From positions 186,001 to 250,000 of the forward strand of contig CANXME010002011.1 in assembly GCA_948144175.1 (NCBI GenBank): a DNA stretch of 64,000 bases, in the 5' to 3' direction. This document shows positions 43,077-54,858 of this stretch, piece after piece. How positions within the stretch are numbered: the first letter of the stretch is position 1; every line of letters begins with the position of its first letter. Source of the stretch: Closterium sp. NIES-65 (taxonomy: Eukaryota > Streptophyta > Zygnematophyceae > Desmidiales > Closteriaceae). The notes under the pieces are model-generated. The model ran no database searches. It saw only the letters and a list, made by a program, of their open reading frames with translations, and had not been told where the DNA came from. The position numbers and the translations under genes were made by a program.

Positions 43077-43354
43077 CTTGGTATTCAGAGCCTACGATCT
43101 CTTCTCGGACCGCACCCACCCACACCTTCGTTTCCCCACTATCACAGTTTTTTTGGGGGAGGTAGACGTCTCTCAGCGACACAACACCGTCGCTCGTAAT
43201 GCTCTCTCGTAAGCACGCACGGCCACAACAGAGGCTCTCGCTGAGCTTGCCTGACACCCCCACCTTGGCCGAATTCACTCTTGCGACACTAACGCAGAAG
43301 CAACTCCACGGTCTTGTACGCCAAGTTGAGGAGTCGGCGCTCGAAATTGCGACG

Positions 43355-43490
43355 TGTGGAAAATAGAACGAGAATGAATGAACTATGAGTGAAGTGAGTA
43401 CAAATAGCAAAACCCTAATTGGGTTGTACCCCCTATGGTATACCCCACTGTAGCCTACACAACAGCATAAGCTACATATATGTTCTGACA
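43355..43490 (-). repeat. 3' LTR of copia B
   Basis: 136 bp, TGTGGAAAATAG...TGTTCTGACA on the plus strand, identical to 50228-50363. A C-rich tract on the plus strand (polypurine on the minus) follows at 43491. Confidence 0.93.
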
Positions 43491-43698
43491 CACCCCCATA
43501 GGCAAAGTGGGGGAGAACAAGGGGTCACAAGACCAGTCAAGCAAAGCAAAGCAAAGCTCAGGGTGGATCACAAAGTCACCACACAGTCCGAGCACAAGAG
43601 CAAGGCCACAAGGCCAGTTCACATGCAGGAGTACACACATATATATATAAAGCTAGACAAGCAAGAGCAGGTATATATATGTGACAGTACAAGTAAAG

Positions 43699-46600
43699 TC
43701 AAGAGGAGAGCAAGTGAGGCAAGACAGGCACAAGACCCAGTTGGGTGCAGAAGCGCTGATGGTCACAAGGCGCGAGTGCCTTGGTGAACACATCAGCAGT
43801 GTTGGCCTCAGAGGCCACGTACGCAAGCCGCAACTGTCCACGCTGCTGTAGCTCACGAGCAAGGAAGTAGCGAAGAGCAATGTGCTTCGTTCTGTGCTCC
43901 AGACGCTGCTCTCGACACAAGGCCAGCATGGCCTTGTTGACTACGTACAGCACTGGAGGAGAACGAGGCGGCTCTCCAAGGTCAGTCAGCAGGTAGGTGA
44001 GCCAGCGAAGCTCCTGTGCAGCCATGGCCCCTGCGTAGATCTCAGCCTCACAACTCGAGCTGAGAACCGAAGACGAGCGAGTAGCCCGCCACGAGACAGA
44101 GCCGGAGCCAAGGCTGAAGGTGTAACCCTGTGACGACCGCTGCGTAGCCTGGTCGTCAGCCCAAGAAGCGTCCGCGTGACCTGTAAGTACCACTGGACTC
44201 CGCCCTCCAAGCACTAGCCCCATGCCCGACGTACTGCACAGGTAGCGCAATACCCTCTTCGCTGCAGCCATGTGCTCTGGTCGGTGTCTCCCAGGAGCAA
44301 CATAGCGTGCAAGAATGCTAAGAGGGTATGCAAGGTCAGGTCGTGTGCAGGTCATCAGGTACATGAGGCAGCCAACAAGCTCTGGGTACGGGCCACTCGA
44401 CTCTACGGACTCATCCGAAGGCAGAGCTGAGAGCGAGTGGCGAGTAGACAGAGGAGTGGCCTGAGGCGAGGAGTACGTGAAGCCGAAGCGCTGAAGGACC
44501 TGCTGCACCATGTGTGACTGAGTCAAGGTAATGGTGCGGCGTGCTCTGTCCCGAGTGATCTGCAAGCCAAGGTAGCTGCGCAGTTCACCCAGGTCTGTGC
44601 ACGTGTGTCTCTTCAGCAGCTCGGACTTCACGTAGGCGAGTCCAGCAGTGTCCGATGTGGCAAAGACCAAGTCGTCGACGTACACGAGGATGTAGAACGG
44701 CGGCAGTGAAGTGTCGGTGCGCAGAAACAGCGACGGGTCAGCAGTAGAAGGAGCAAACCCAAGGGCCGCAAGTGTAGTCCTCAGTGTGTCGTGCCACTCA
44801 CGTGGTGCCTGGCGGAGACCGTAGACTGGCCGTCGGAGGCTCCACTGGGTGCCAGGAGGGAAAGTCCCAGTGAAGCCAGGTGGACGGCGCAGCCAGATCT
44901 CCTCGTGCAGGCTCCCCTGCAAGAACGCAGTACTGAAGTCGAGAGAGTGAAGCTCGTAGTCGCGCTGAGCGGCTATGTGCAGCAGCATCCGAAGAGTGGT
45001 CATCTTCGGGGTGGGAGAGAAGGTCTGAAAGTAGTCAACTCCCTGCCGCTGACTGAAGCCACGAGCGACGTACCGCGCCTTGAAGACAGGTGGAGAGCCC
45101 GGCGGCCGCTTCACCCTGAAGATCCACATGCCACTGACGATGTTCGCCCCAGGAGGGGGAACCGCGTCAACGTAGGTGCCTGTGGACTTCCAGGAAGCCA
45201 CCTCTGCATCCATAGCTGCCTGCCATTGAGAGGAGTAGGGACCCTCTACGGCCTCCGCGTAAGAGCGCGGAGTCGGGATGTCTAGTGCATCCGGGTCTCC
45301 CTCAGGAGCAAGCAGTACAGACGCGAGATGAGGTGAAGCAGCAGCCAGACACTGTAACTCCTCCTGCCTGTCCTCTAGGACGTCCGTGCCAAGAGCACAC
45401 TCACCCCCGACGGACGGAGGACAGACAGACGCAGACTCAGCAACAAGACTAGCAGTGTAGTCTAGACGACAGCGAGCAGCAAAGTCGACGAGGTCAGTGA
45501 CAAGAGCAGACGCAGCAGCGGACTCAAAAGAGGGGTCAGTGACGACACTAGCAAGGAGACGCGTGACAGTAGGACTGGCAGCACGAAGGGAGTCCGACTC
45601 TGGGTCGGTAAGCACAGGAAGGGAGGATTCAGGAGGAGAAGGCAAAAGGGCACGCAGAGGAGCAGTGGACGGACGCAGAGACATCCGGTGCGTGCCAGGG
45701 ACAGGAGGAGGACGCGGACGCGAACCACGACCACTAGCGCGGGCAGCACGAACAGGCGACGCGGGACGAGACGCAGGCTCACGACGCTCAGCAAGACCTC
45801 CAGTAGGACCAGTGTAAGGAGAGGGAGCAGGCAGTGGGGAGGTAGGCTCCAACAGTGACTGCGACTGGACAGGCTGTGGACACTCTACCGGAGGAGAAAG
45901 ACCAAGAACCTGCTACAGAAGCGGAAACGGCCGAGGCCGCGCGGCAGCTCCAGACTCAGCAGGGACAGCACCAGCACCCTCAGCGGCAGCACCAGCGCCA
46001 CCAACACCTCCAGCGGCAGGACCTCCAGCAGCACCAGCAGCAGAATCACCGTCAGGACAGACAGCAGCAGACTCAGCACCAACGCCCTCAGCAGCCCCAG
46101 CTCCAGTAGGACCCGCAGGCGTAGCACCTCCGGGACCGGCGGCACCAGTACCCTCGACGGTCGAAGAAGCTCCAGCTCTAGCAGTACGCCTCCAGCGGCA
46201 AGCAAACCACTCGCGCAGCTACTGTGGAGAGAGGGGCTCCCGCCGAGACGCAGCACCAGGAGAAACCCCAGGCTCGGCGGCTCCAGACGTAGCACCCCCA
46301 GGCTCAGCAGCTCCAGACTCAGCACCCCTAGGCTCAGCAGCTCCAGACTCAGCACCCCCAGGCTCAGCAGCTCCAGCTCCAGTAGGACCCGCAGGCCCAG
46401 CAGCTCCGGGACCGGCAGCACCAGCACCCTCAGCAGTCGAAGGAGCTCCAGCTCCAGCAGCACGCCTTCAGCGGCGAGCAAACCACTCGCGCAGCTTCTG
46501 TGGAGAGAGCGGCTCCCGCCGAGACGGAGCAACCGGAGAGCCCCCAGGTCCAGCAGTCGCAGGCTCCGCACCTCCAGGCTCAGCACCCCCAGGCTCAGCA

Positions 46601-49011
46601 GCTCCTGACGTAGCACCTCCCGGCTCAGCACCCCCAGCAGCAGCACCCCCAAGCTCAGCACCCCCCGGCCTCGCACCCCCAGGCTCAGCACCCCCAGCAG
46701 CAGCACCCCCAAGCTCAGCACCTGCAGGCGTAGCACCCCCAGACTCTGCACCCGCAGCAGGACCAGACTCAGCAGCAACCTCGACTGGCTCGACTGTGTC
46801 TACCTGGGACACACCTGAAGGGGCAGGAACCTGAGGGGGGAGGGGGTCTACCGGGGGGGGAACTGGCACCAGGAAGTCCGGTGGGGGGGGAAGGGGAGGA
46901 GTACGGTAGGGGAAGAGGCGGTAGAAGGGGACTGACTCGTCGAACGTGACGTCCTGGGAGGACAGAACACGACGAGAGGAGGGGTGGTAGAACTGCCACC
47001 CTGGAGCGTCAGGGGGGAAGCCAAGGAAGACACAGGGAGCAGCACGGGGGGACAGCTTGTCCGCAGACAAGTCGCGGACAAACGCCCGAGATCCCCAGAC
47101 ACGGAACGTAGACGCATCGCCGACCTTCCCCGTCCACAGTAACACTGGGGACATCGCGGGCCGAGAGACCCTGGGGTGAAGGTTGAGCTGATGCGCCGCG
47201 TACCGAACCGCAAACGGCCACAGAAAATGGGGGGCAGCCGCATGCATCATGGACGTACGAGCGACATCCATGACCATGCCAATGCGGCGCTCAGCAATCC
47301 CATTTTGCTGTGGAGAGTCCGGAAGCGTAAAGGTCTGGCGGATCCCCTGTGCACGACAGTAGTCTCGCAGAAGGCGAGAGGAGAACTCCCCACCTCGGTC
47401 AGAGTGCAGACGCAGAACAGGAAAGTCCGAGCCGAAGCTCCTCCTGAGCTGGAGACGAGCCTCGCGGATCCAGTCGATCAGCACCTCAGTGACAGCACCC
47501 TTGCTGCGCAAGGGGAAGACTGTGGTGTAACGCGAGTAGTCGTCAACCACCAACAGGAAGTAGCGCTCGTGACCCTGCCCACGGACGGGGGCCGGGCCCC
47601 ACACGTCCATGTGAAGTGTCTGCAGAGGAGCCTCTGTCGGGGGAAACTGGGAGGAGTGAGGAGCAGCCCTAAGGCGCCCCTCGACACAGGGGACACAGGA
47701 AGGTCCTGGTCCCGAAGGAAGGGGAGGGAGAGACTGGGGAAGACCAGAGACAAGGACACGGGAAGCCATGCCCCGAAGACGGGGCAAGGAGGGGTGGCCA
47801 AGACGGTGGTGCCACAGGAGAGTCTCGTGAGACAAGAGGCGACACGAGCAGGGGGCAGACTCAGGACCAGACCTGGACGCAGCACCAAACACCTGACCTG
47901 ACGCTGCTACCTGACCGGACGCAGGGACAGGAGGAGACTCAGTGGTCAGGGTGTAGAGGCTCGACCCCGGCCGACGCGAGAACGTGGCCAGGTGCCGGCC
48001 TGTGCGTGCGTCCGTGCAGTGGGTCACCCGCTGACTCGCAGGAGTGAACTGGTGAACCCCCGCATCCTGCAGGTCTGCACCACTCACCAAGTTCGTCGAG
48101 AACGAGGGGAGGTACAGGCCAGACAGGGTGCCCGAGGGGGCAGCCGGACACGGGAGGACAGTGGAAAAGTGAGAGAGGACAGGACCCCCAGAGGGGTCAG
48201 CCAGGGAGACTGCAACAGGCCGACCAAGCGGCGTGAGTGTGGTGCGGTCCCGAAAGAAGGAGCGAGAAGCCCCAGAGTCAAGTGTAAAGGTGAGGGAGGC
48301 CGAAGCCAACGTGGTACCTGAGAGCGCAGCCTCACCCGCACCTGAGGAAGCAGACTCACTAGCACCTAGAGCAGCAGCCGCACCTGTACCTGGAGCAGGA
48401 GACTCACTAGCACCCAGAGCAGCAGCAGCCTCACCAGTAGCTAGAGCAGCAGGTCCTATACCCGGGTCAGGCGGTACGCACAGGTGACCGGTACGGTCAG
48501 CACTAGTAGGCAATGCATACATGGCAGTGAGAATAGCATCATAGTCAAGAGCAAATATATCTACCCTCTGCCTAAGCAACTCCACCCAGTCGAGGAGCTC
48601 AGCCTCGTCGCCAAACACGGTACGCCAGGCGCCGCTCAGACGGGCGAAGCAGCGGGACTGTGTATGACCAGGTGTCCCACAAGGCTGACCAGTCCGAGCA
48701 CCAGTGAGAATCACGTAAGAGCAGCGAACAGAACTGAGAGACCCTCCACTCTGAGCGTACCACTCACGAAGCTGTTGAGGCGTGAGAGACGCGCGGGGGG
48801 GTCGCGGGAGCTGCATCTGGCCGCCACCAGTAGTAGAAGCAGCAGGAGTGGTAGCAGTAGTAGCGCCACCACCCCTACAGCCCCAACCAGCGTACCACTC
48901 ACGCAGCTGCTGGGGCGTGAGGGACTCACGCAGACGTCTATGGGGCCGCATCTGGCTCCACCAGTAGAGGCAGGAGCAGGAGTAGCAGCAGTAAGGCAGG
49001 CAGTCAGGCAA
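43699..49011 (-). pseudogene. Copia B gag remnant-pol polyprotein with three stops
   Basis: One frame from 49011 to 43699 with the same domain order as copia A: LTPQQLREWYA motifs, DSGAS protease, HHCC/DDE integrase, repeat-rich linker, YVDD RT, RNase H. Stops lie at 46470-46468 (TGG to TGA), 46221-46219 (GAG to TAG) and 45915-45913 (CAG to TAG), all within the linker, so integrase and RT are separated. In RNase H, LYVDN of copia A reads LYVVN, removing a likely catalytic Asp. Confidence 0.9.
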
Positions 49012-49599
49012 GCCAAAAAGGGAGGCAGGCAGGCAAGCAGGCGACGCGCAGCGTGCTAGCAGGGCAGGGGCTCACCAGTGGTGGGTAGAGTAGGCTCGGC
49101 GACTCAGCGGCTCGGCAGCACGGCGGCTCTGCGGCTCGGGCGACTCGGGCGGCTCGGCGGCAGGGCAGCTCGGCAGCAACTGCAGCTCGGCAGCTCGGCG
49201 ACCCGGCGGCGCGGCTGTAGGGCGGCTCGGCTGCTGGGAGGCTCAGGTGTAGAGCGGCTCGGCTGCAGGGCGGCTCGGCTGCTGGGAGGCTCGGGTGTAA
49301 AGCGGCTCGGCGGCGAGGCGGCTCGGCTGCAGGGCGGCTCGAGACGAAGGAGGAGGAGAAGCAGGGGAGACCACACACCTGCCACCCAAGCGGCCCCCTC
49401 AGGTCGCCTCGACAGGCGACGGGAAAAGGGGGGGGGGGGGGGGGGGGAGGCGGCTCGGGCGGCTCGGGCGGCTCAGGCGGCTCGGGCAGCTCGGGCAGTC
49501 AGCGGCACAGGCGGCTCGGGCGGCTCGGCTCCTCAGCTGCGCAGACGGCTCGGGCGGCTCAGGCTGCACGGCGGCTAACGGGCGGCGTGGGGGGGGGCC

Positions 49600-50110
49600 G
49601 GGACGGCGGCGTGCAGCAGGGACGGGCGGCGCACGGGCGGTGTGAGGCCGGGACGGGCGCGCGCGGGCGGCTAGGAGCCGGGACGGGCGCGCGCGGGTGG
49701 CTAGGGGCCGGGACGGGCGCGCGCGGGTGGCTAGGGGCCTGAACGGGCGGCGCGCGAGCGGCTAGGGGCCGGGACAGGCGGCGCGCGGGCGGCTGAGAGC
49801 CGGGACGGGCGGCGCGCGGGCGGCTAGGGGCCTGAACGGGCGGCGCGCGAGCGGCTAGGGGCCGGGACGGGCGGCGCGCGGGCGGCTAGGGGCCTGAACG
49901 GGTGGCGCGCGAGCGGCTAGGGGCCGGGACAGGCGGCGCGCGGGCGGCTAGGGGCCTGAACGGGCGGCGCGCGAGCGGCTAGGGGCCGGGACAGGCGGCG
50001 CGCGGGCGGCTGAGGGCCAGGACGGGCGGCGCGCGGGCGGCTAGGGGCCTGAACGGGCGGCGCGCGAGCGGCTAGGGGCCGGGACTGGCGGCGCGTGGGT
50101 GGCTAGGGGC
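49600..50110 (-). repeat. GC-rich minisatellite leader of copia B
   Basis: About 14 units of ~30-33 bases (GGGCCTGAACGGGCGGCGCG core) between the primer site and the gag remnant, the same unit as in copia A. Confidence 0.88.
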
Positions 50111-50227
50111 CTGCAGGGCAGGCCGAAAGAGTGAGAGCGAGGGCCCGGAGCGCGCTCCGGGCAGAAAAAAAGGTTAAAAGTGGTGGGCCCTAAGCACAGT
50201 TCCCACGGGGGAACCTGCTCGATACCA

Positions 50228-50363
50228 TGTGGAAAATAGAACGAGAATGAATGAACTATGAGTGAAGTGAGTACAAATAGCAAAACCCTAATTGGGTTGT
50301 ACCCCCTATGGTATACCCCACTGTAGCCTACACAACAGCATAAGCTACATATATGTTCTGACA
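50228..50363 (-). repeat. 5' LTR of copia B
   Basis: Identical to the partner LTR. The adjacent primer site is degenerate (TGGTATCGAGC on the minus strand). Confidence 0.93.
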
Positions 50364-50573
50364 CGACGCTCAAGGCGGAACGTAACTCCACGCGTCAGCA
50401 ATCCACGGTGAATACTCCAGCGCAACTGGAAATGCACCTCCACAATCGGAGGAGCCAATCATCATTTCATCAGGCACACCGACACAGAATGACAGCGTGG
50501 GACAACGCTGAGGCGCAGCCAGTGATGGCGCCGCCCCCTCGATGCCTGGCATGGAAAGGACTAGGGTCGCACC

Positions 50574-50997
50574 TGTTGGGCTGAAAAGCCCTAGGATCTT
50601 TGTAGAGTTAAAGTCTGAGTAAGTGATGTAATAGCGGAAGCGTTGAATAAAGTCCTTGAACCACCTTGCGCTAGTATGTGAGGGCAAAGTAAGTTGATTA
50701 AAGCAAAGAGATACAGGAATAAATATATGAGTACAAAGAATATGAAGAGACATTATGACTACTTTACTGTTGCGGTTCGATATAGTGCGACTCGGGCAAC
50801 TGCTCGATGTCGAGTCAGTTGTGTGTCCTTGTTGTCGCGCTGCGTCAGGTCAAAGGTCGCTGACCTTTGACTTTCTCGTAACCTCCAGCGGTTACGTTAA
50901 CTTCCGAGGGTTGACTCGCGATGCTTCGATTTGAGCTGCTTCGCTTGTGTCTTGAGTTCTGACACGACAGAGGCGCTTAAACTATTTGTTCCCAACA
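50574..50997 (-). repeat. 3' LTR of copia E lineage
   Basis: TGTTGGGCTGAAAAGCC...TTTGTTCCCAACA, 424 bp with 8-base inverted ends. A polypurine tract (GAAGGGGAG on the minus strand) abuts it. No second copy exists in the window. Confidence 0.8.
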
Positions 50998-51907
50998 CTC
51001 CCCTTCGCTTCTGGAGTGTCGCTGATGGTGACGTGGCTTTGTCCAGTCAGCAGCATGCAGTACTCGAACTTCTGTTTTCCGAGCTTCTTGGTCAAGTAGT
51101 CAGCTGCCATCTCGGACGTGGGACAGTAGGATAGTTTAAGTTTCCCTTTCTCGATCTCGTCCTTCACGAAGAAGTATCGCAGGGCGATATGCTTCGTTCT
51201 GTTCGCGAATCCGCTCTTGTTGGAGATGCGAATTGCAGATTGGTTGTCGCAGAACAAAGTGAAGTTGGGTAACTCGGCTAACTTCGCTTCTTCCAGCAGC
51301 TCGCGAAGGTAGAGTCCTTCCTTGGTGGCTGAGCAGAGGGCGATATATTCTGCTTCAGCTGAAGAGAGAGCAATTAGTTCCTGCTTGCTCGATTGCCAGG
51401 AGATAGGTCCGATAGGTTCGAGGCGGTAGATGTAGCCAGTGCGGGAGCGCCTGTTATCTGAGTCGCCGGCGTGATCGGCATCGACGTAGCCGATTAGTTT
51501 CGTCGGCGTAGTTGTGTTTTTGTAGTACGTCAGGCCGATCGTTGCGGTGCTCACGAAATAGTGAAGAGCGCGGTCGAGTTCCGCTAGGTGTTCTGTTTCG
51601 GGCCTCTTGAGATAGGTAGCAAGTTGACTTGCGGAGTAGGACAGGTCTGGCCGACAGGTGACGGCTGCGAAGAGGAGGCAGCCCAGTTTTCGCTGGTAGT
51701 CGCGTATTCCGGCGGTTTTGAGTAAGGCGGAGCTTCCTTTGTCGTTCCCTGCCGTGTAGCGGTATGGCGTGGAGATAGTAGCGGGTGTGAGCGCGAAGCG
51801 TTTGGCGATGGTGTCGGCATACTTTTCGGCGCTGAGGTGGATCGCGTTTTCTTCTTCGCGGATGTTGAGTCCGAGATACGGAGTGACGGTAGTGGAGACG
51901 TAGGACA
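50982..51907 (-). pseudogene. Copia E reverse transcriptase C-terminus and RNase H
   Basis: Open minus frame starting after the catalytic YVDD block (YLGLNIREEENAIHLSAEKY) and running through RNase H blocks GYVDADHAGD, SSAEAEYIAL and CDNQSAIRI to the end of pol. All N-terminal domains are missing because of the chimeric junction. Confidence 0.88.
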
Positions 51908-53708
51908 CGTGCAGTGGGTCACCCGCTGACTCGCAGGAATGAACTGGTCAACCCCCCTATCCTGTAGATCAGCTCCTCTCACCAAGTTCGTAGAGAACGA
52001 GGGGAGGTAGAGACCTGACAAGGTGCCAGAGGGGGCTGCCGGACACGGTAAGACAGTGGAGAAGCGAGCAAGGACAGGACCCCCAGAGGGGTCCGCCAGG
52101 GAGACCGCAACCGGCCGACTGAGCGGCGTAAGTGTGGTGCGGTCCCGAAAGAAGGAGCGGGAAGCACCCGAGTCAAGGGTGAAGGTGTGTAAGGCCTGAG
52201 CCGACGTGGTACCTGAGAGGGCAGACTCGCCAGCACCTGGGGCAGCAGACGCGCTAGCACCTAGAGGAGCAGCCTCACCAGCACCTAGAGCAGTAGTCTC
52301 AATGCCCGGGTCAGGCGGAACACACAGGTAACAGTCACCCTCAACACTATCAGAAACAGCATGCATGGCAGCAAGAATAGCATCAAAATCAAGATCAAAG
52401 ATAGCAACCCCCGCCCTAGACAGCTCTCCCCAGCGAGGGATCTCAGAGGCCACAGGGAACTGGTGACGCCACGCGTCCGTCAGGCGGCCGAAGCAGTGCT
52501 GGGTGGAGTGCGGGCCCCCGCACTGCTCACCAGCGCGGTCACCGGTACGGAGAACGTAGGTGCAGGGACCCGTACCCCCACCGCGCTGACGCGCAGCGTA
52601 CCAGTCACGAAGCTGCTGAGGGGATAGGGTCTCACGACTGCGCTGCTGCTGCTGGCGCGTACCACCACCGGAGCCACTCCTCTGCGGAGAGCCACGACCA
52701 GGTCCACCGCTCCCGCCGCCGCCTCCGCCACCTCCGCCGCCTCCGCCGCCTCCATCACCTCCGCCGCCTCCGCTCCCTCCGCCACCGCCGCCGCCTCCTC
52801 CGCCTCCACTGCTGCCACCGACACCTCCACCCCCGCCACTACTCCCACCACCACCCCCACCCCCTCCAGTGCCTCCACCACCACCTCCACCGCCCCCGCC
52901 AGCCCCTCCAGCGCCGTTGCCCCCCTTGCCCTTGCCGGTGCGGTGTCTCCCGCTCGGGGCAGACGCAGCGCCGACCGACTCGAAACCAACGAGGTCGGCC
53001 GCAGCAGCAGAGGCAACAGAGGGCAAGAGGGGGGAGGGGGAACACCCCTCAAAGACGAGGGTGTGAGGGTCACCACGAGAGGCTCCTACAGCGACTATGC
53101 TCTTCTCTGCTGCTAGGAGGCGCTCCTCAAGGAGATCGACGGTGAGAGTGGTGGGGCAAACTGAGAGGAAGTGGTCCCTGACTAAGCGAAGGGAGTCAGG
53201 GAGGCGGGTGACTATGTAGTAGAGGGTGATGTACATGGGGGGGGGGGGTTCTTGGCACAGAACTCAGCAGGAAGCGCAGCGCGGTAGCGAATGTCACTAG
53301 TGCGAAGGTGAGCTATGAGGTCAGCAATTATGGGAAAGGCAGCAAGGTCAGGGAACATGTACGGCAGCATGAGGCGGCTAAGAGCAGCAGTGGCAGGGGA
53401 GGAGTAGCCTGCAACTACAGCGTCGTACAAGGTCTTAGCACTCTTGTACTGGCTAAAGTGCGCACGCTCAGCGGTCGGTAAGTGGCGACGCACAGCAAGG
53501 CGAGCAGCAGCATCGCGTGTGGCCCACTGTGAGCGAACAGTGCTGTCTGCAGTAGCAGGCAGGGCGGGAGAGACACCAGAGGTGAGATCGAACAGAGAGA
53601 GTCCGTCTGCCCTATCGCACTGGAGAAACAGCTGGAGGTCATTGACCCAGACCTCAAAGTCACGGCACGGCCCTCAGCATCAAAAGTAAGGACACTGGGG
53701 GTATCCAT
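51908..53708 (-). pseudogene. Copia C gag and protease
   Basis: Gag starts at MDTPSVLTFDAEGRAVT (53708), shifts frame near 53660 and again at a 12-G run (53237-53248), then continues with a UBN2-like gag (LRLVRDHFLSVCP, LEERLLAAEKSI). A Gly-rich stretch of about 70 residues follows, then an LSPQQLRDWYA motif, a Cys/His cluster and the protease (DSGASRSFF). It ends at the junction with copia E near 51908. This is the only copy in the window of the lineage's full gag. Confidence 0.85.
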
Positions 53709-53785
53709 GACTGCAGTGGCCTAGTAGGGAGTGAGCTCACTAGTCCGAGGAAGGAGGGCCGGGGCGCACCGGTAGGAACAGCAGC

Positions 53786-54600
53786 GGCTCGACAATAGGG
53801 CGGCTCGGCGGCTCGGCGGCTCGGTGGCTGGGCGGCTCGGCTGCTGGGCGGCTCGGCTGCTGGGCGGCTCGGCGGCTTGGCTGGTGGGCGGCTCGGCTGC
53901 TCGGCGGCTCGGCTGCTGGGCGGCTCGGCTGCTGGGCGGCTCGGCTGCTCGGCAGGTGGGCGGCTCGGCTGTTGGGCGGCGCGGCTGCTGGGCGGCTCAG
54001 CTGCTGGGCTGCTCGGCGGCTCGGTCGCTGGGCGGCTGAGCAGTGACAGGGCCGGTAGAGGCGGTGACGTGGCCGCTAGGGGAGGGCGACGGGGCCGCAG
54101 GTGACGGCGACGGGGCCGCAGGTGGCGGCGAAGGGGCCGCAGGTGGCGGCGGGGCCGCAGGTGGCGGTTGAGTGGCCGTAGTTGGCGGCGACGGGGCCCT
54201 AGGTGGCGGCGACGGGGCCGCAGGTGGCGGCGACGGGGCCGCAGGTGGCGGCGACGGGGTCTCAGAGGGGCTGCAGAGGGGCCGCAAGGGGCCTAGACGG
54301 GGCCGCAGAGGGGCCGCAAGGGGCCTAGACTGGGCCGCAAGGGGCCTAAACGGGGCGGCGACGGGGCCGTAAGGGGCCGGTAAGGGCGCCGCGAGGGGCC
54401 GAAAGGGGCCGCGCGAGGGCCGTAAGGGCGGCGTGAGGGGCCGTAAGGGGCCGTAAGGGGCCGTAAGGGCAGCGCGAGGGGCCGTAAGGGCGGCGCGAGG
54501 GGCCGTAGAGGGCGGCGCGAGGGGCCGTAAGGGCGGCGTAAGGGGCCGTAAGAGGGGCCACTAAGGGCGACGCGAAGGTAGGGAGGGCACACAGAGCGCG
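53786..54600 (-). repeat. GC-rich repeat leader of copia C
   Basis: Three successive arrays: GGCGGCTCGGCTGCTGG units (to ~54040), GGCCGCAGGTGGCGGCGACG units (~54060-54260) and GGGGCCGTAAGGGCGGCGCG units (~54280-54560). Same position as, but different units from, the copia A and B leaders. Confidence 0.85.
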
Positions 54601-54695
54601 ACTCGGGCAGGAGTGAAGCGCGCTCCGGGCAGGAAAAAAAATATATCGTGGTGGGCCCTAGGTAGCGTTCCCACTAGGGAACCTGCTCGATACCA

Positions 54696-54821
54696 TGATA
54701 AGAAAGGAGGAATGAAATGACTAAGGGAGAGTTGGATACAAGTACAAAACCTAGAAATGTGTCGTACCCCATATGTGCTACCCCACTATAGCCATATAGG
54801 CTAAGTCATATAAGCCTGACA
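54696..54821 (-). repeat. 5' LTR of copia C
   Basis: 126 bp, TGTCAGGCTTATATG...TTTCTTATCA on the minus strand, followed by TGGTATCGAGC as primer site. It is related to the LTRs of copia A, B and D. Confidence 0.88.
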
Positions 54822-54858
54822 TACCCATGACCCCAAATCCCGACTATCCGGTGTCACG

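Larger units (their letters stand above)
43355..50363 (-). mobile_element. Ty1/copia LTR retrotransposon B (gag-deleted family)
   Basis: Two identical 136-bp LTRs (43355-43490 and 50228-50363) and a perfect target duplication CGACG (43350-43354, 50364-50368). It has the same organisation as copia A in the opposite orientation. Its pol frame has three nonsense codons, yet the LTRs are identical, so insertion was recent or followed mutation. Confidence 0.95.
43265..50573 (+). pseudogene. gag fragments of gypsy B, split by copia B
   Basis: The gag start codon has become TTG (43265-43267, followed by AEFTLATLTQ). The frame is cut at 43354 by copia B and resumes at 50364 (LKAERNSTRQQ). It is cut again at 50573 by the chimeric copia element. 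The second fragment matches 6765-6980 of gypsy A. Confidence 0.85.
50574..54821 (-). mobile_element. Chimeric copia element: 5' half of copia C joined to 3' half of copia E
   Basis: The right end is a 126-bp LTR of the A/B/D lineage (54696-54821) with primer site, GC-rich leader, gag and protease. At about 51908 this stops inside the protease/integrase spacer and continues as the RT end and RNase H of a different copia lineage, closed by an unrelated 424-bp LTR (50574-50997). The flanking pentamers differ (GCACC left, TACCC right). This fits deletion between two separate copia insertions in gypsy B. Confidence 0.85.
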
